Notes under the pieces: model-generated
Databases searched by the model: none
Seen by the model: only the letters and a program-made list of their open reading frames with translations
Told to the model about the DNA's origin: nothing
From: Flavobacterium wongokense
Lineage (GTDB): Bacteria; Bacteroidota; Bacteroidia; Flavobacteriales; Flavobacteriaceae
Length of the DNA stretch: 64,000 nucleotides
NCBI RefSeq assembly: GCF_021608265.1
Contig: NZ_JAKIHP010000001.1
Span: 682,001 to 746,000, forward strand
Direction of reading: 5' to 3'
Made by a program: the position numbers and the translations under genes
Part shown: piece by piece, positions 34,768-43,392 of the stretch
How positions within the stretch are numbered: position 1 is the first letter of the stretch
Layout: every line of letters begins with the position of its first letter

Positions 34768-35112
34768 TTAATTTTTTGCCAATGCGTCCTGTTTCCAGGA
34801 TTTAACAGATTTCACTTTGCTTTTAGAGTAATCTACTTCGCTTAATGATTTATCACTCCAGAAAAACCATTTTCCGGTTTTTTCTCCGTTACTGTATTCG
34901 CCAATTGATTTTTTGTTTCCTTTTTCATCATAAGAAACCCAGCTTCCTTCTAATTTGCCATCCTTAAAATGACCTTGTTGCTGAATTTGTCCATTATCGT
35001 AATAGTAAGTAGCTTTTACTAGGTTACCTTCTTGTTCCAAAACTGGTTTTTGTGCCTGTGCAAAAGTTACCGCTGAGATTACTAATGCTCCTAAAATCAT
35101 AATCTTTTTCAT
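34768..35112 (-). CDS. Secreted YwqK-family (MORN-like repeat) protein
   Basis: The start at 35112 (MKKIMILGALVISAVTFAQ) begins a signal peptide, giving 114 residues; the longer open frame to 35148 is not used. The mature protein has three MORN-like repeats: YYDNGQIQQQGHFKDGKLEG, WVSYDEKGNKKSIGEY and SNGEKTGKWFFW. Databases call the family 'toxin-antitoxin system YwqK antitoxin', but with a signal peptide and no toxin gene nearby that role is unlikely here. Confidence 0.8.
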   Translation of the reverse strand: MKKIMILGALVISAVTFAQAQKPVLEQEGNLVKATYYYDNGQIQQQGHFKDGKLEGSWVSYDEKGNKKSIGEYSNGEKTGKWFFWSDKSLSEVDYSKSKVKSVKSWKQDALAKN

Positions 35113-35145
35113 AGTTGTAGGTTTTAAGTATTCATATTTACATAA

Positions 35146-35153
35146 CAAATGTA
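35146..35153 (-). promoter_or_regulatory. Candidate -7 element of the YwqK-like gene (TACATTTG on reverse strand)
   Basis: Exact TAnnTTTG match about 35 bases upstream of the preferred start; -33 element not clear. Confidence 0.4.
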
Positions 35154-35229
35154 TAGATTATTTTACATTAAAAAAACTTTTACTTAACAATTTGGTAACA
35201 TTGAATGAAAACTTAACATTGGAAAATAG

Positions 35230-35256
35230 AAAAGCCCTGAAAAATCAGGGCTTTTT
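35230..35256. terminator. Terminator after the TlpA-like gene
   Basis: Stem AAAAGCCCTGA / TCAGGGCTTTT with AAAA loop; A- and T-runs on both sides. Position fits the end of the reverse-strand gene stopping at 35277. Confidence 0.75.
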
Positions 35257-35276
35257 GAATATCAGCTTTTTAACTG

Positions 35277-36272
35277 TTATTTTAACAAACTGTCCAATTG
35301 TTGCTGTAATCTTGGTTCAGAAGGTCTTGCTGCATCAGCATCAACGATTTTTCCTGTTGGGTCAATCAATATGAATCTTGGAATGGAATTTATCTTATAA
35401 GCCTGTATAAAATCGGAAGTCCAGTTTTTATCTGCCATCAGTTGAATTCCCTCCAATTGTTTTTCCGAAACAAAACTTACCCATTTGTCATGGTTTTTCA
35501 TTTCATCAATAGAAATGCTGACAAAAGCAATATTTTTTGCGTGATACTTATCTTCCACTAATTTTAACGAAGGAATCTCAGCACGACAAGGTCCGCACCA
35601 GGTTGCCCACACATCAATGTAAACATATTTCCCTCTCAAATCTTCTAATTTAGTTTTTCCGCCTTTATGGTTTTCGTAATCAAATGAAGCCGACATTGTG
35701 TTATTCAATGCTTTGTTAGCGCTCACCTGAGTGTAATATTGTTGGAGTCCAAACAAGTTTCTTTCAATATATGCCTGATGAAGCTGCACAAAATTAGGAT
35801 CCAATCCGGCATTTTTCATTTTGTCAATGTCTGTAGTCCTTTTTTGAGCAATTACCTTATTGAAATTCACAGCGTCCAGATTGATCACTTTATCAAATTC
35901 AAATTTTTCTTCCGCCATGGTTTCTTCTGCCAGGTAATTATTTTCTTTGGCGCCTTTACCTGTAAACTTGATGGTTTCGTCAAATTTTGAGGCATCCATC
36001 GTCATTGACAAATCATAACCATTTTTCAAATACAACTGAGCATATTCTTCTCCGTCAAACAATTGGTACATCCCGTCCTTAACCGGGAATTGTGCCTGGA
36101 ACATCCCTTTTGGATTGATTTTTATTTCCTGTACAATTTGGCCTGCATTATCCCTAATAAAGAGTGTATCACCATTCCTGTTGTCAATTTTTGCCTGGAA
36201 AGCCATATTTTCCTGGGCAAAACTTGTGGCAGAAAACAATGCTATAGTTAGTAGTGTAAATAAATTTTTCAT
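35277..36272 (-). CDS. TlpA-family thioredoxin-like protein with DUF4369-type N-domain
   Basis: The start at 36272 (MKNLFTLLTIALFSATSFAQ) begins a signal peptide, giving 331 residues. The N-terminal about 100 residues (NRNGDTLFIRDNAGQIVQEI, GMYQLFDGEEYAQLYLKNGYD) match the DUF4369 style domain found before TlpA domains in Bacteroidetes. A helical linker follows, then a thioredoxin fold with DVWATWCGPCRAEIPSL (CGPC) and the cis-Pro region NSIPRFILIDPTG. It is expected to act in the periplasm as a disulfide reductase. Divergent from aspS. Confidence 0.9.
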   Translation of the reverse strand: MKNLFTLLTIALFSATSFAQENMAFQAKIDNRNGDTLFIRDNAGQIVQEIKINPKGMFQAQFPVKDGMYQLFDGEEYAQLYLKNGYDLSMTMDASKFDETIKFTGKGAKENNYLAEETMAEEKFEFDKVINLDAVNFNKVIAQKRTTDIDKMKNAGLDPNFVQLHQAYIERNLFGLQQYYTQVSANKALNNTMSASFDYENHKGGKTKLEDLRGKYVYIDVWATWCGPCRAEIPSLKLVEDKYHAKNIAFVSISIDEMKNHDKWVSFVSEKQLEGIQLMADKNWTSDFIQAYKINSIPRFILIDPTGKIVDADAARPSEPRLQQQLDSLLK

Positions 36273-36296
36273 AGGTATGTGTTTAAATTTAAACAT

Positions 36297-36304
36297 CAAA
36301 TATA
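36297..36304 (-). promoter_or_regulatory. Candidate -7 element of the TlpA-like gene (TATATTTG on reverse strand)
   Basis: Exact TAnnTTTG match 25 bases upstream of the preferred start codon. Confidence 0.4.
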
Positions 36305-36382
36305 GTAGTTTTTTCAAACGCATTGATAAAGGATTTGTTAAACTTGATGCCATCTTTACCTTAGTTTATTGATTTAGTTTTT

Positions 36383-36390
36383 TACTTTTG
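36383..36390 (+). promoter_or_regulatory. Candidate -7 element of aspS (TACTTTTG)
   Basis: Exact TAnnTTTG match 18 bases before the aspS start; a short leader is implied. Confidence 0.45.
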
Positions 36391-36407
36391 CACCAAATTT
36401 TTATTCT

Positions 36408-38159
36408 ATGTACAGAAGTCATAATTGTGGCCAATTAAATGCCACACATATCAATAAAGAAGTAACGCTTGCCGGTTGGGTTCAGAAATCACGTGATAAA
36501 GGGTTTATGGTTTGGGTGGATTTGCGCGACCGTTACGGAATTACACAATTAATTTTTGACGAACAACGAACAGATAAATCTGTTTTTGAAAAGGCAAAAT
36601 CACTCGGTAGGGAATTTGTAATCCAGGTGAAAGGAACTGTTATTGAGCGTGAATCGAAAAATGCCAATATGGCAACGGGCGATATTGAAATTCTGGTTTC
36701 AGAATTGATTGTCCTGAATTCAGCGATGCTTCCTCCCTTTACTATTGAAGATGATACTGATGGTGGTGAAGAAACCCGAATGAAATACCGATATCTTGAC
36801 ATTCGTAGAAATCCTGTGAAAAATGCTTTGCTTTTCCGTCACAAGGTAGCAATGGAAGTGCGTAAATATCTTTCTGATTTGGATTTTTGTGAAGTGGAAA
36901 CGCCTTACTTAATCAAATCAACTCCTGAAGGTGCAAGGGATTTTGTCGTTCCAAGCCGAATGAACCAGGGGCAATTTTACGCTTTGCCACAATCGCCACA
37001 AACCTTTAAGCAATTATTGATGGTTGGCGGAATGGATAAGTATTTCCAGATTGTAAAATGTTTCCGTGATGAAGATTTACGTGCAGACCGACAACCTGAA
37101 TTTACGCAAATCGATTGCGAGATGGCATTTGTGGAGCAGGAAGACATTTTAAATGTTTTTGAAGGATTGACACGTCATTTGCTAAAAGAGTTAAAAGGCA
37201 TCGAAGTCGCAGAATTCCCAAGAATGACCTACGAACATGCAATGAAAACTTACGGAAACGACAAACCGGACATCCGTTTTGAAATGAAGTTTGGCGAGTT
37301 GAATTCGACAGCACAGCACAAGGATTTTGGTGTTTTCAATTCGGCTGAATTGGTAGTCGGAATTGCTGCTCCTGGTTGTGCATCCTATACAAGAAAAGAA
37401 ATCGACGCTTTGATTGACTGGGTAAAACGCCCGCAAATTGGAGCTTCGGGAATGGTATATGTAAAATGCGAGGAAGACGGGACTTTCAAATCATCAGTAG
37501 ATAAATTTTATGACCAAAGCGATTTGAAAAAGTGGGCTGAGGCAACAAACGCCAAAGCCGGAGATATGATTTTTGTACTTTCTGGACCAGCTGATAAAAC
37601 ACGCAGCCAACTTTCAGCACTCCGTATGGAATTGGCAACGCGTTTAGGATTGAGGAATCCTGAAGTATTTGCCCCGTTATGGGTTGTAGACTTCCCATTA
37701 TTGGAATGGGATGAGGAAAGCGGCCGTTATCATGCGATGCACCATCCATTTACTTCTCCAAAACCTGAAGACATGAAATTGATTGAAACCGAACCAGGAA
37801 AAGTCCGTGCGAATGCCTATGATATGGTATTGAATGGAAATGAAATTGGTGGAGGTTCAATCAGGATCCATGACAAGGAATTGCAAAGCAGGATGTTCTC
37901 GCTTTTAGGGTTTTCTCCCGAACAGGCTGAAGAACAATTCGGTTTCCTTATGAATGCATTCCAATTTGGTGCTCCGCCTCACGGTGGACTGGCATTTGGG
38001 CTTGACCGTTTGGTGGCAATTCTTGGTGGACAGGAAACCATCCGGGATTTTATTGCTTTCCCTAAGAATAATTCGGGAAGAGACGTAATGATTGATGCCC
38101 CATCGCTAATTGATGATGCGCAATTGAAAGAATTATGTATTCGGCTTGATTTGAAGTAA
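36408..38159 (+). CDS. aspS: Aspartate--tRNA ligase
   Basis: Class II aminoacyl-tRNA synthetase charging tRNA-Asp; 583 residues matches the bacterial type. The N-terminal OB-fold anticodon domain ([21 protein letters not shown]) comes first. The catalytic domain follows, with [11 protein letters not shown], motif 2 ([19 protein letters not shown]), the bacterial GAD insertion ([20 protein letters not shown] region), and motif 3 ([15 protein letters not shown]). Whether it also charges tRNA-Asn cannot be decided here. A terminator follows. Confidence 0.97.
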   Translation: MYRSHNCGQLNATHINKEVTLAGWVQKSRDKGFMVWVDLRDRYGITQLIFDEQRTDKSVFEKAKSLGREFVIQVKGTVIERESKNANMATGDIEILVSELIVLNSAMLPPFTIEDDTDGGEETRMKYRYLDIRRNPVKNALLFRHKVAMEVRKYLSDLDFCEVETPYLIKSTPEGARDFVVPSRMNQGQFYALPQSPQTFKQLLMVGGMDKYFQIVKCFRDEDLRADRQPEFTQIDCEMAFVEQEDILNVFEGLTRHLLKELKGIEVAEFPRMTYEHAMKTYGNDKPDIRFEMKFGELNSTAQHKDFGVFNSAELVVGIAAPGCASYTRKEIDALIDWVKRPQIGASGMVYVKCEEDGTFKSSVDKFYDQSDLKKWAEATNAKAGDMIFVLSGPADKTRSQLSALRMELATRLGLRNPEVFAPLWVVDFPLLEWDEESGRYHAMHHPFTSPKPEDMKLIETEPGKVRANAYDMVLNGNEIGGGSIRIHDKELQSRMFSLLGFSPEQAEEQFGFLMNAFQFGAPPHGGLAFGLDRLVAILGGQETIRDFIAFPKNNSGRDVMIDAPSLIDDAQLKELCIRLDLK

Positions 38160-38187
38160 TTTATATCAAATTCACATAAATTTAAGA

Positions 38188-38225
38188 AGCAATTGGTTAA
38201 TTACATAAAATCAGTTGCTTTTTTT
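38188..38225 (+). terminator. Rho-independent terminator after aspS
   Basis: Arms AGCAATTG and CAGTTGCT (one G-T pair) around a 16-base loop, followed by a T-run of seven. Confidence 0.65.
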
Positions 38226-38321
38226 GCGTCTAAATTTAAAATCCCGCAAGTATTTCTTTTTCAAGTTTTTAAAGCTAGAATTAAAATTTAACAATTTTTT
38301 AATTATTTATCGTTGAAATGC

Positions 38322-38350
38322 TTGTTATGTCGCCAAAAAATTTATCTTTG
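38322..38350 (+). promoter_or_regulatory. Promoter of the cold-shock gene (TTG-N18-TATCTTTG)
   Basis: TTG at 38322-38324, 18 bases, then TATCTTTG at 38343-38350. The predicted leader is short (about 23 bases), without the long structured leader seen for cspA of enterobacteria. Confidence 0.55.
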
Positions 38351-38379
38351 AGCATTATTAATTATTTTTTACAATTACA

Positions 38380-38580
38380 ATGCGCACAGGAACAGTAAAA
38401 TTTTTCAACGAGTCTAAAGGTTACGGTTTTATCACAGACGATGAAACTGGAAAAGACATTTTCGTACATGCAACTGGAATTAAAGCAGAAAGCTTGAACG
38501 AAGGTGACAAAGTATCTTACGAAGAAGAAGAAGGAAGAAAAGGTAAAGTAGCTGCTCAAGTAGTAACTATCGAAGACTAA
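38380..38580 (+). CDS. Cold-shock domain protein (CspA-like)
   Basis: 66 residues forming one cold-shock OB fold. RNP1 is KGYGFI and RNP2 is DIFVHAT, both intact; the surface is acidic (SYEEEEGRK). Such proteins bind single-stranded RNA/DNA and act as RNA chaperones. It has its own promoter and terminator, so it is a monocistronic unit. Small size and even composition fit high expression. Confidence 0.95.
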   Translation: MRTGTVKFFNESKGYGFITDDETGKDIFVHATGIKAESLNEGDKVSYEEEEGRKGKVAAQVVTIED

Positions 38581-38612
38581 TATATATTAATTTTTGATGC
38601 CTAACGAAATCA

Positions 38613-38639
38613 CGTCCCGAATAATCGGGACGTTTTTTT
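38613..38639 (+). terminator. Rho-independent terminator after the cold-shock gene
   Basis: Perfect 8-bp GC-rich stem CGTCCCGA / TCGGGACG with ATAA loop, then six Ts. Confidence 0.9.
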
Positions 38640-38654
38640 ATGTTTTAAAACCCG

Positions 38655-38685
38655 CTATTTAAAATCAATTTAAATAGTCTTTTTT
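38655..38685 (+). terminator. Second, AT-rich terminator-like hairpin
   Basis: Perfect 9-bp stem CTATTTAAA / TTTAAATAG with ATCAA loop followed by TCTTTTTT, 16 bases after the first terminator; it may isolate the nuo promoter. Confidence 0.5.
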
Positions 38686-38718
38686 GAGCCTTAAATGCCA
38701 AACGTTTATCGCTTGATT

Positions 38719-38749
38719 TTTGCGAATTAAATAATGCGATGTATATTTG
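38719..38749 (+). promoter_or_regulatory. Promoter of the nuo operon (TTTG-N19-TATATTTG)
   Basis: TTTG ending at 38722, 19 bases, then TATATTTG at 38742-38749. Both elements match the Bacteroidetes consensus; the -7 box lies 33 bases before the nuoA ATG. Confidence 0.65.
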
Positions 38750-38782
38750 TGGCTATTTAAATTACTACTAATTTTAAGCGTT

Positions 38783-39148
38783 ATGCAGTCCAATCAATTA
38801 GATTATTTACCAATTCTTATGCAAGCTGGTTTAGCTGTAGGATTTGTGGTTATGACCATCATTGGTTCGAATTTTTTAGGCCCGAAAAGACACTCCAGAA
38901 ACAAGGATAAAAACTTTGAATGCGGAATAGAATCTGTTGGAAATGCAAGGATTCCATTCTCCGTAAAATATTTCCTGGTTGCCATTCTTTTCGTGCTGTT
39001 TGATGTCGAGGTAATTTTCCTTTATCCCTGGGCAATCAATTTCAAGGCTTTGGGCGTTGAAGGAATGATTAAAATGGTAATTTTTATGTTGTTGCTTTTA
39101 GTAGGCTTCTTCTACATTATCAAGAAGAAAGCTTTGGAGTGGGAATAA
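38783..39148 (+). CDS. nuoA: NADH-quinone oxidoreductase subunit A
   Basis: The start at 38783 (MQSNQLDYLPILMQAGL), directly behind the promoter, gives 121 residues; the ORF could start at 38747, but that lies inside the -7 box. Three TM helices and the family signature GPKRHSRNKDKNFECGIE with the conserved Cys are present. This is a membrane-arm subunit of complex I at the hinge near the quinone site. First gene of the nuoA-N operon. Confidence 0.95.
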   Translation: MQSNQLDYLPILMQAGLAVGFVVMTIIGSNFLGPKRHSRNKDKNFECGIESVGNARIPFSVKYFLVAILFVLFDVEVIFLYPWAINFKALGVEGMIKMVIFMLLLLVGFFYIIKKKALEWE

Positions 39149-39161
39149 AAAACAAATTGCG

Positions 39162-39707
39162 ATGAGTGATACTAAAACAAAAATGGTTGCTCCACCAGAA
39201 GGAGTTGTTGGTGAAGGCTTCTTCGCCACAAAATTGAATGATGTTGTCGGATTGGCGCGTGCCAATTCTCTTTGGCCCTTGCCTTTTGCAACTTCATGCT
39301 GCGGAATCGAATTCATGGCGACCATGGCTTCCCACTACGATTTAGCGCGTTTTGGTTCTGAGCGTGTGAGTTTTTCTCCACGTCAGGCAGACATGTTGAT
39401 GGTAATGGGGACGATCTCCAAAAAAATGGCGCCTATCTTACGCCAGGTTTACGAACAGATGTCAGAACCTCGTTGGGTTATTTCTGTTGGTGCCTGTGCC
39501 TGTTCAGGTGGCGTTTTTGATACCTATTCCGTTTTGCAGGGAATTGACAAGGTAATTCCGGTTGACGTTTACGTTCCGGGTTGCCCACCAAGGCCAGAGC
39601 AAATTGTTGACGGTGTAATGCAGCTTCAGGAATTGGTAAAAAACGAATCAGTCCGCAGAAGGAATTCGCCTGAATATAAAGAATTATTAGCTTCCTATAA
39701 CCTATAA
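39162..39707 (+). CDS. nuoB: NADH-quinone oxidoreductase subunit B
   Basis: 181 residues. Ligands of the terminal 4Fe-4S cluster N2 are visible: tandem Cys in TSCCGIEF, the Cys-rich segment GACACSGG, and YVPGCPPRPEQ. NuoB passes electrons from the peripheral arm to quinone together with NuoD. Confidence 0.97.
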   Translation: MSDTKTKMVAPPEGVVGEGFFATKLNDVVGLARANSLWPLPFATSCCGIEFMATMASHYDLARFGSERVSFSPRQADMLMVMGTISKKMAPILRQVYEQMSEPRWVISVGACACSGGVFDTYSVLQGIDKVIPVDVYVPGCPPRPEQIVDGVMQLQELVKNESVRRRNSPEYKELLASYNL

Positions 39708-39709
39708 AA

Positions 39710-40237
39710 ATGGCTTTAGAAACAGCAAACATACAAGAAAGGCTCTCCCAGAAATTTGGTAGCAGCGTATTTGCTTTCGGGATGCAAAGAGACATCTTCA
39801 CTTTCGAAGCAAGCCCGGAAAATCTTCACGAAGTGATTCAATTCCTAAAAGAAGACGAAGAGCTAAATTTCCATTTCCTTACCGATTTATGTGGCGTTCA
39901 CTATCCAGAAAATGATGACGACCATCAGTTTGCGGTGGTATACCTCCTGCATAATTGGGTTGAAAATACCAGAGTCTGCGTAAAAACCTATCTGAATGCA
40001 AATCCTGAAGTGGATACGATTATCGATTTGTTTTTAAGCGCAAATTGGATGGAAAGGGAAACCTGGGATTTTTACGGAATTGTATTTAAGGGTCATCCAC
40101 AGTTAAAACGAATCCTTAATATGGACGAAATGATTTCGTTCCCAATGAGAAAGGAATTCCCAATGGAAGACAGCGGAAGAACCGATAAGGACGATAGATT
40201 TTTTGGAAGAACAGTGTCAAATAAGTCAACATTATAA
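39710..40237 (+). CDS. nuoC: NADH-quinone oxidoreductase subunit C (30 kDa)
   Basis: 175 residues, separate from NuoD rather than fused as in E. coli. The family signature WMERETWDFYGIVFKGHP is visible, then RRxLN-like KRILNMDE. It lies two bases after nuoB and three before nuoD. Peripheral-arm scaffold subunit. Confidence 0.95.
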   Translation: MALETANIQERLSQKFGSSVFAFGMQRDIFTFEASPENLHEVIQFLKEDEELNFHFLTDLCGVHYPENDDDHQFAVVYLLHNWVENTRVCVKTYLNANPEVDTIIDLFLSANWMERETWDFYGIVFKGHPQLKRILNMDEMISFPMRKEFPMEDSGRTDKDDRFFGRTVSNKSTL

Positions 40238-40239
40238 AA

Positions 40240-41475
40240 ATGTCAGAACTATTATTACCACCAGAAGAGCGTTATGCTAAAATAATTGCGGAAAAAAGAA
40301 ACGAAGACGGAAGCGAACTTTCTGTGCTGAATTTAGGCCCAACGCATCCTGCAACCCACGGAATTTTCCAGAACATCCTTTTAATGGATGGCGAAAGAAT
40401 CCTGGAAGCAGAACCAACAGTAGGTTACATTCACCGTGCTTTTGAAAAAATTTCAGAAAACCGACCGTTTTACCAAATCAATGTTTTGACCGACCGTATG
40501 AACTATTGTTCTTCGCCAATCAACAATTTTGGATGGTGGATGACGGTTGAAAAATTGTTGAATATTGAAGTTCCAAAACGTGCCCAGTATTTGAGGGTCA
40601 TCGTAATGGAATTAGCCCGAATTACCGATCACTTGATTTGTAATTCCATCCTTGGAGTTGATACCGGAGCTTATACCGGTTTCCTTTATGTATTCCAGTT
40701 CAGGGAAAAAGTATACGAGATTTACGAAGAAATTTGTGGTGCCCGTTTGACAACAAATATGGGAAGAATTGGTGGTTTCGAAAGAGACTGGACACCAAAA
40801 GCCTTCGAATTGCTGGAAAAATTCCTTGAAGAATTTCCTCCTTGCTGGCAGGAATTCGAAAATCTTTTTGAAAGAAACCGAATTTTTATCGACAGAACTG
40901 TAAACGTAGGTCCGATTTCAGCTGAAAAGGCAATGTCTTACGGATTTACAGGTCCAAACTTACGTGCAGCCGGAATCGATTATGACGTTCGTGTGGCGCA
41001 GCCATATTCTTCTTATGAAGACTTTGATTTCATCGTTCCTGTTGGAAAATCGGGAGATACTTACGATCGTTTCTGCGTTCGTAACGCCGAAGTTTGGGAA
41101 AGTTTGAGCATCATCCGCCAGGCTTTGGCCAAATTACCTGAAGGGCCAATCCACGCTGACGTTCCCGATTATTACCTGCCTCCAAAAGAAGATGTATACA
41201 ACAATATGGAAAGCTTAATCTATCACTTCAAAATTGTGATGGGTGAAGTTCCTGTTCCTGTTGCCGAAATTTATCATTCAGTTGAAGGTGGAAACGGAGA
41301 ATTAGGATTTTATTTAATTACCGACGGAAGCCGCACACCATACAGACTGCATTTCAGAAGGCCTTGCTTTATTTATTATCAGGCTTATCCTGAAATGATT
41401 AAAGGCGCAATGCTTTCGGATGCCATCGTAATATTATCAAGTTTAAATGTAATTGCAGGAGAATTAGACTCTTAA
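40240..41475 (+). CDS. nuoD: NADH-quinone oxidoreductase subunit D (49 kDa)
   Basis: 411 residues. It forms most of the quinone pocket. Typical segments: NLGPTHPATHGIFQ (with the conserved His), VGYIHRAFEK, and the C-terminal FRRPCFIYYQAYPEM. It resembles the large subunit of NiFe hydrogenases but without metal Cys. Adjacent nuoC and nuoE. Confidence 0.97.
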   Translation: MSELLLPPEERYAKIIAEKRNEDGSELSVLNLGPTHPATHGIFQNILLMDGERILEAEPTVGYIHRAFEKISENRPFYQINVLTDRMNYCSSPINNFGWWMTVEKLLNIEVPKRAQYLRVIVMELARITDHLICNSILGVDTGAYTGFLYVFQFREKVYEIYEEICGARLTTNMGRIGGFERDWTPKAFELLEKFLEEFPPCWQEFENLFERNRIFIDRTVNVGPISAEKAMSYGFTGPNLRAAGIDYDVRVAQPYSSYEDFDFIVPVGKSGDTYDRFCVRNAEVWESLSIIRQALAKLPEGPIHADVPDYYLPPKEDVYNNMESLIYHFKIVMGEVPVPVAEIYHSVEGGNGELGFYLITDGSRTPYRLHFRRPCFIYYQAYPEMIKGAMLSDAIVILSSLNVIAGELDS

Positions 41476-41480
41476 TAATT

Positions 41481-42011
41481 ATGGAAAGATCACACATTAA
41501 ACAAGAAATAAACATCACTGATGCCTTGATGACTCGCATCAATGAATTAATCAGCCATTATCCCGCAGACAAAAAGAAATCGGCATTACTGCCTGTTTTA
41601 CACGAGGTTCAGGATGCGCATGACAACTGGTTGAGCATTGAATTACAGAATAAGGTTGCAGAGATATTGGAAATACAGCCCATTGAAGTGTATGAAGTGG
41701 TAACATTTTACACTATGTACAATCAAAGGCCAATTGGAAAATACATGTTTGAATTTTGCCAAACTTCTGCCTGTTGTTTAAATGGCGTAGAAAATTTGAT
41801 GGATTACACTTGTAGCAAATTGGGCGTAAAAGTTGGCGAGCCAACAGCCGACGGGCTTTTTGAAGTACGAGGCGTTGAATGCCTTGGCGCTTGTGGTTAT
41901 GCGCCAATGATGCAGTTAGGTGATTTTTTCCAGGAACATCTGACCGAAGCAAAAATCGACCAGTTAATCACCGATTGCAAAGAAGGAAAAATCACTTTAC
42001 ACGATAAATAA
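41481..42011 (+). CDS. nuoE: NADH-quinone oxidoreductase subunit E (24 kDa, 2Fe-2S)
   Basis: 176 residues with a thioredoxin-like fold. The 2Fe-2S N1a ligands are in FCQTSACCLNG (C-x4-C) and VECLGACGYAP (C-x3-C). It lies beside NuoF, at the NADH end of the peripheral arm. Confidence 0.95.
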   Translation: MERSHIKQEINITDALMTRINELISHYPADKKKSALLPVLHEVQDAHDNWLSIELQNKVAEILEIQPIEVYEVVTFYTMYNQRPIGKYMFEFCQTSACCLNGVENLMDYTCSKLGVKVGEPTADGLFEVRGVECLGACGYAPMMQLGDFFQEHLTEAKIDQLITDCKEGKITLHDK

Positions 42012-42015
42012 TATC

Positions 42016-43383
42016 ATGGGAAGAAAAATATTATTAGACAAAATAAATGTTCCGGGCATCAAAACCTATGAAGTTTACCGCAAAGAAGGTGGTTATGCTT
42101 CGGTGGAAAAGGCCCTGAAAAAAATGACTCCTGATGAAGTGGTTGAAGAAGTAAAAACTTCGGGGCTTCGTGGTCGTGGTGGTGCGGGTTTCCCTGCCGG
42201 AATGAAGTGGAGTTTTATCGATAAAAAATCAGGAAAACCAAGACATTTGGTTTGCAATGCCGACGAATCGGAACCTGGAACCTTCAAGGACAGATTTCTG
42301 ATGGAATACATTCCGCATCTTTTGATTGAAGGAATGATTACCTCAAGTTATGCATTGGGTGCCAACCTGTCCTACATCTACATCCGTGGAGAATACATGT
42401 GGGTTTACAAAATTTTGGAAAGAGCCATCGCCGAAGCAAAAGCTGCCGGTTGGTTGGGTAAAAATATATTGGGTTCAGGTTACGATTTGGAATTATACGT
42501 TCAGATTGGGGCCGGAGCTTACATCTGTGGAGAGGAAACCGCATTGATTGAAAGTTTGGAAGGAAAACGTGGAAACCCTAGGATTAAGCCACCATTTCCT
42601 GCTGTTTCGGGTCTTTGGGCAAATCCAACGGTTGTAAATAATGTGGAAACTATTGCTGCAGTGCCTTGGATTGTAAACAATTCTGGTGCTGATTATGCGG
42701 CAATTGGAATTGGGCGTTCAACAGGAACGAAATTGATTTCCGCATCAGGAAACATTAAAAATCAAGGAGTTTTCGAAATTGACCTGGGATTATCAGTATA
42801 CGAATTCATGAATTCTGATGAATATTGTGGCGGAATGCAAACCGACCGACCATTAAAAGCATTGGTTCCCGGAGGAAGTTCGGTGCCAATCTTACCAGCG
42901 CATTTAATTTACAAAACTGCTGCAGGTGAAGACCGTTTAATGTCGTACGAAAGTTTATCAGATGGTGGATTCGCTACAGGTTCTATGCTAGGTTCAGGTG
43001 GGTTTATCGTTTATGATGACCGTGCCTGTATTGTTAGAAACACTTGGAATTTCTCAAGATTTTACCACCATGAAAGCTGTGGCCAATGTACGCCATGCCG
43101 TGAAGGAACCGGTTGGTTGGAAAAAGTATTGTGGAGGATTGAAAACGGACAGGGCCGCGAAGAAGACATCGAATTGTTATGGAGCATTCAGGCAAAAATT
43201 GAAGGAAATACCATTTGTCCTTTAGGTGATGCCGCTGCATGGCCGGTTGCTGCTGCAATCCGTCATTTCAAGGATGAGTTTGAATACCACATCCGTTTCC
43301 CGGAAAAAATAAAAGATAGAAATCACTTTGTTGCTGAGCCATTTGAAAAAGTAAAGCATTTAGTAGCAAAGCAAACAGTATAA
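42016..43383 (+). CDS. nuoF: NADH-quinone oxidoreductase subunit F (FMN, NADH-binding)
   Basis: 455 residues. The Gly-rich NADH/FMN site GLRGRGGAGFPAGMKW and the ICGEETALIESLEGKRG segment are present, and the C-terminal N3 cluster motif is ESCGQCTPCREG plus the later Cys in NTICPLGD. It oxidises NADH and reduces FMN. Confidence 0.97.
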   Translation: MGRKILLDKINVPGIKTYEVYRKEGGYASVEKALKKMTPDEVVEEVKTSGLRGRGGAGFPAGMKWSFIDKKSGKPRHLVCNADESEPGTFKDRFLMEYIPHLLIEGMITSSYALGANLSYIYIRGEYMWVYKILERAIAEAKAAGWLGKNILGSGYDLELYVQIGAGAYICGEETALIESLEGKRGNPRIKPPFPAVSGLWANPTVVNNVETIAAVPWIVNNSGADYAAIGIGRSTGTKLISASGNIKNQGVFEIDLGLSVYEFMNSDEYCGGMQTDRPLKALVPGGSSVPILPAHLIYKTAAGEDRLMSYESLSDGGFATGSMLGSGGFIVYDDRACIVRNTWNFSRFYHHESCGQCTPCREGTGWLEKVLWRIENGQGREEDIELLWSIQAKIEGNTICPLGDAAAWPVAAAIRHFKDEFEYHIRFPEKIKDRNHFVAEPFEKVKHLVAKQTV

Positions 43384-43392
43384 GGACTAGAT

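Noticed and set aside
34768..35112. Toxin-antitoxin module suggested by the YwqK name
   Set aside because: Signal peptide present, no toxin gene beside it, and the two neighbours have unrelated functions.
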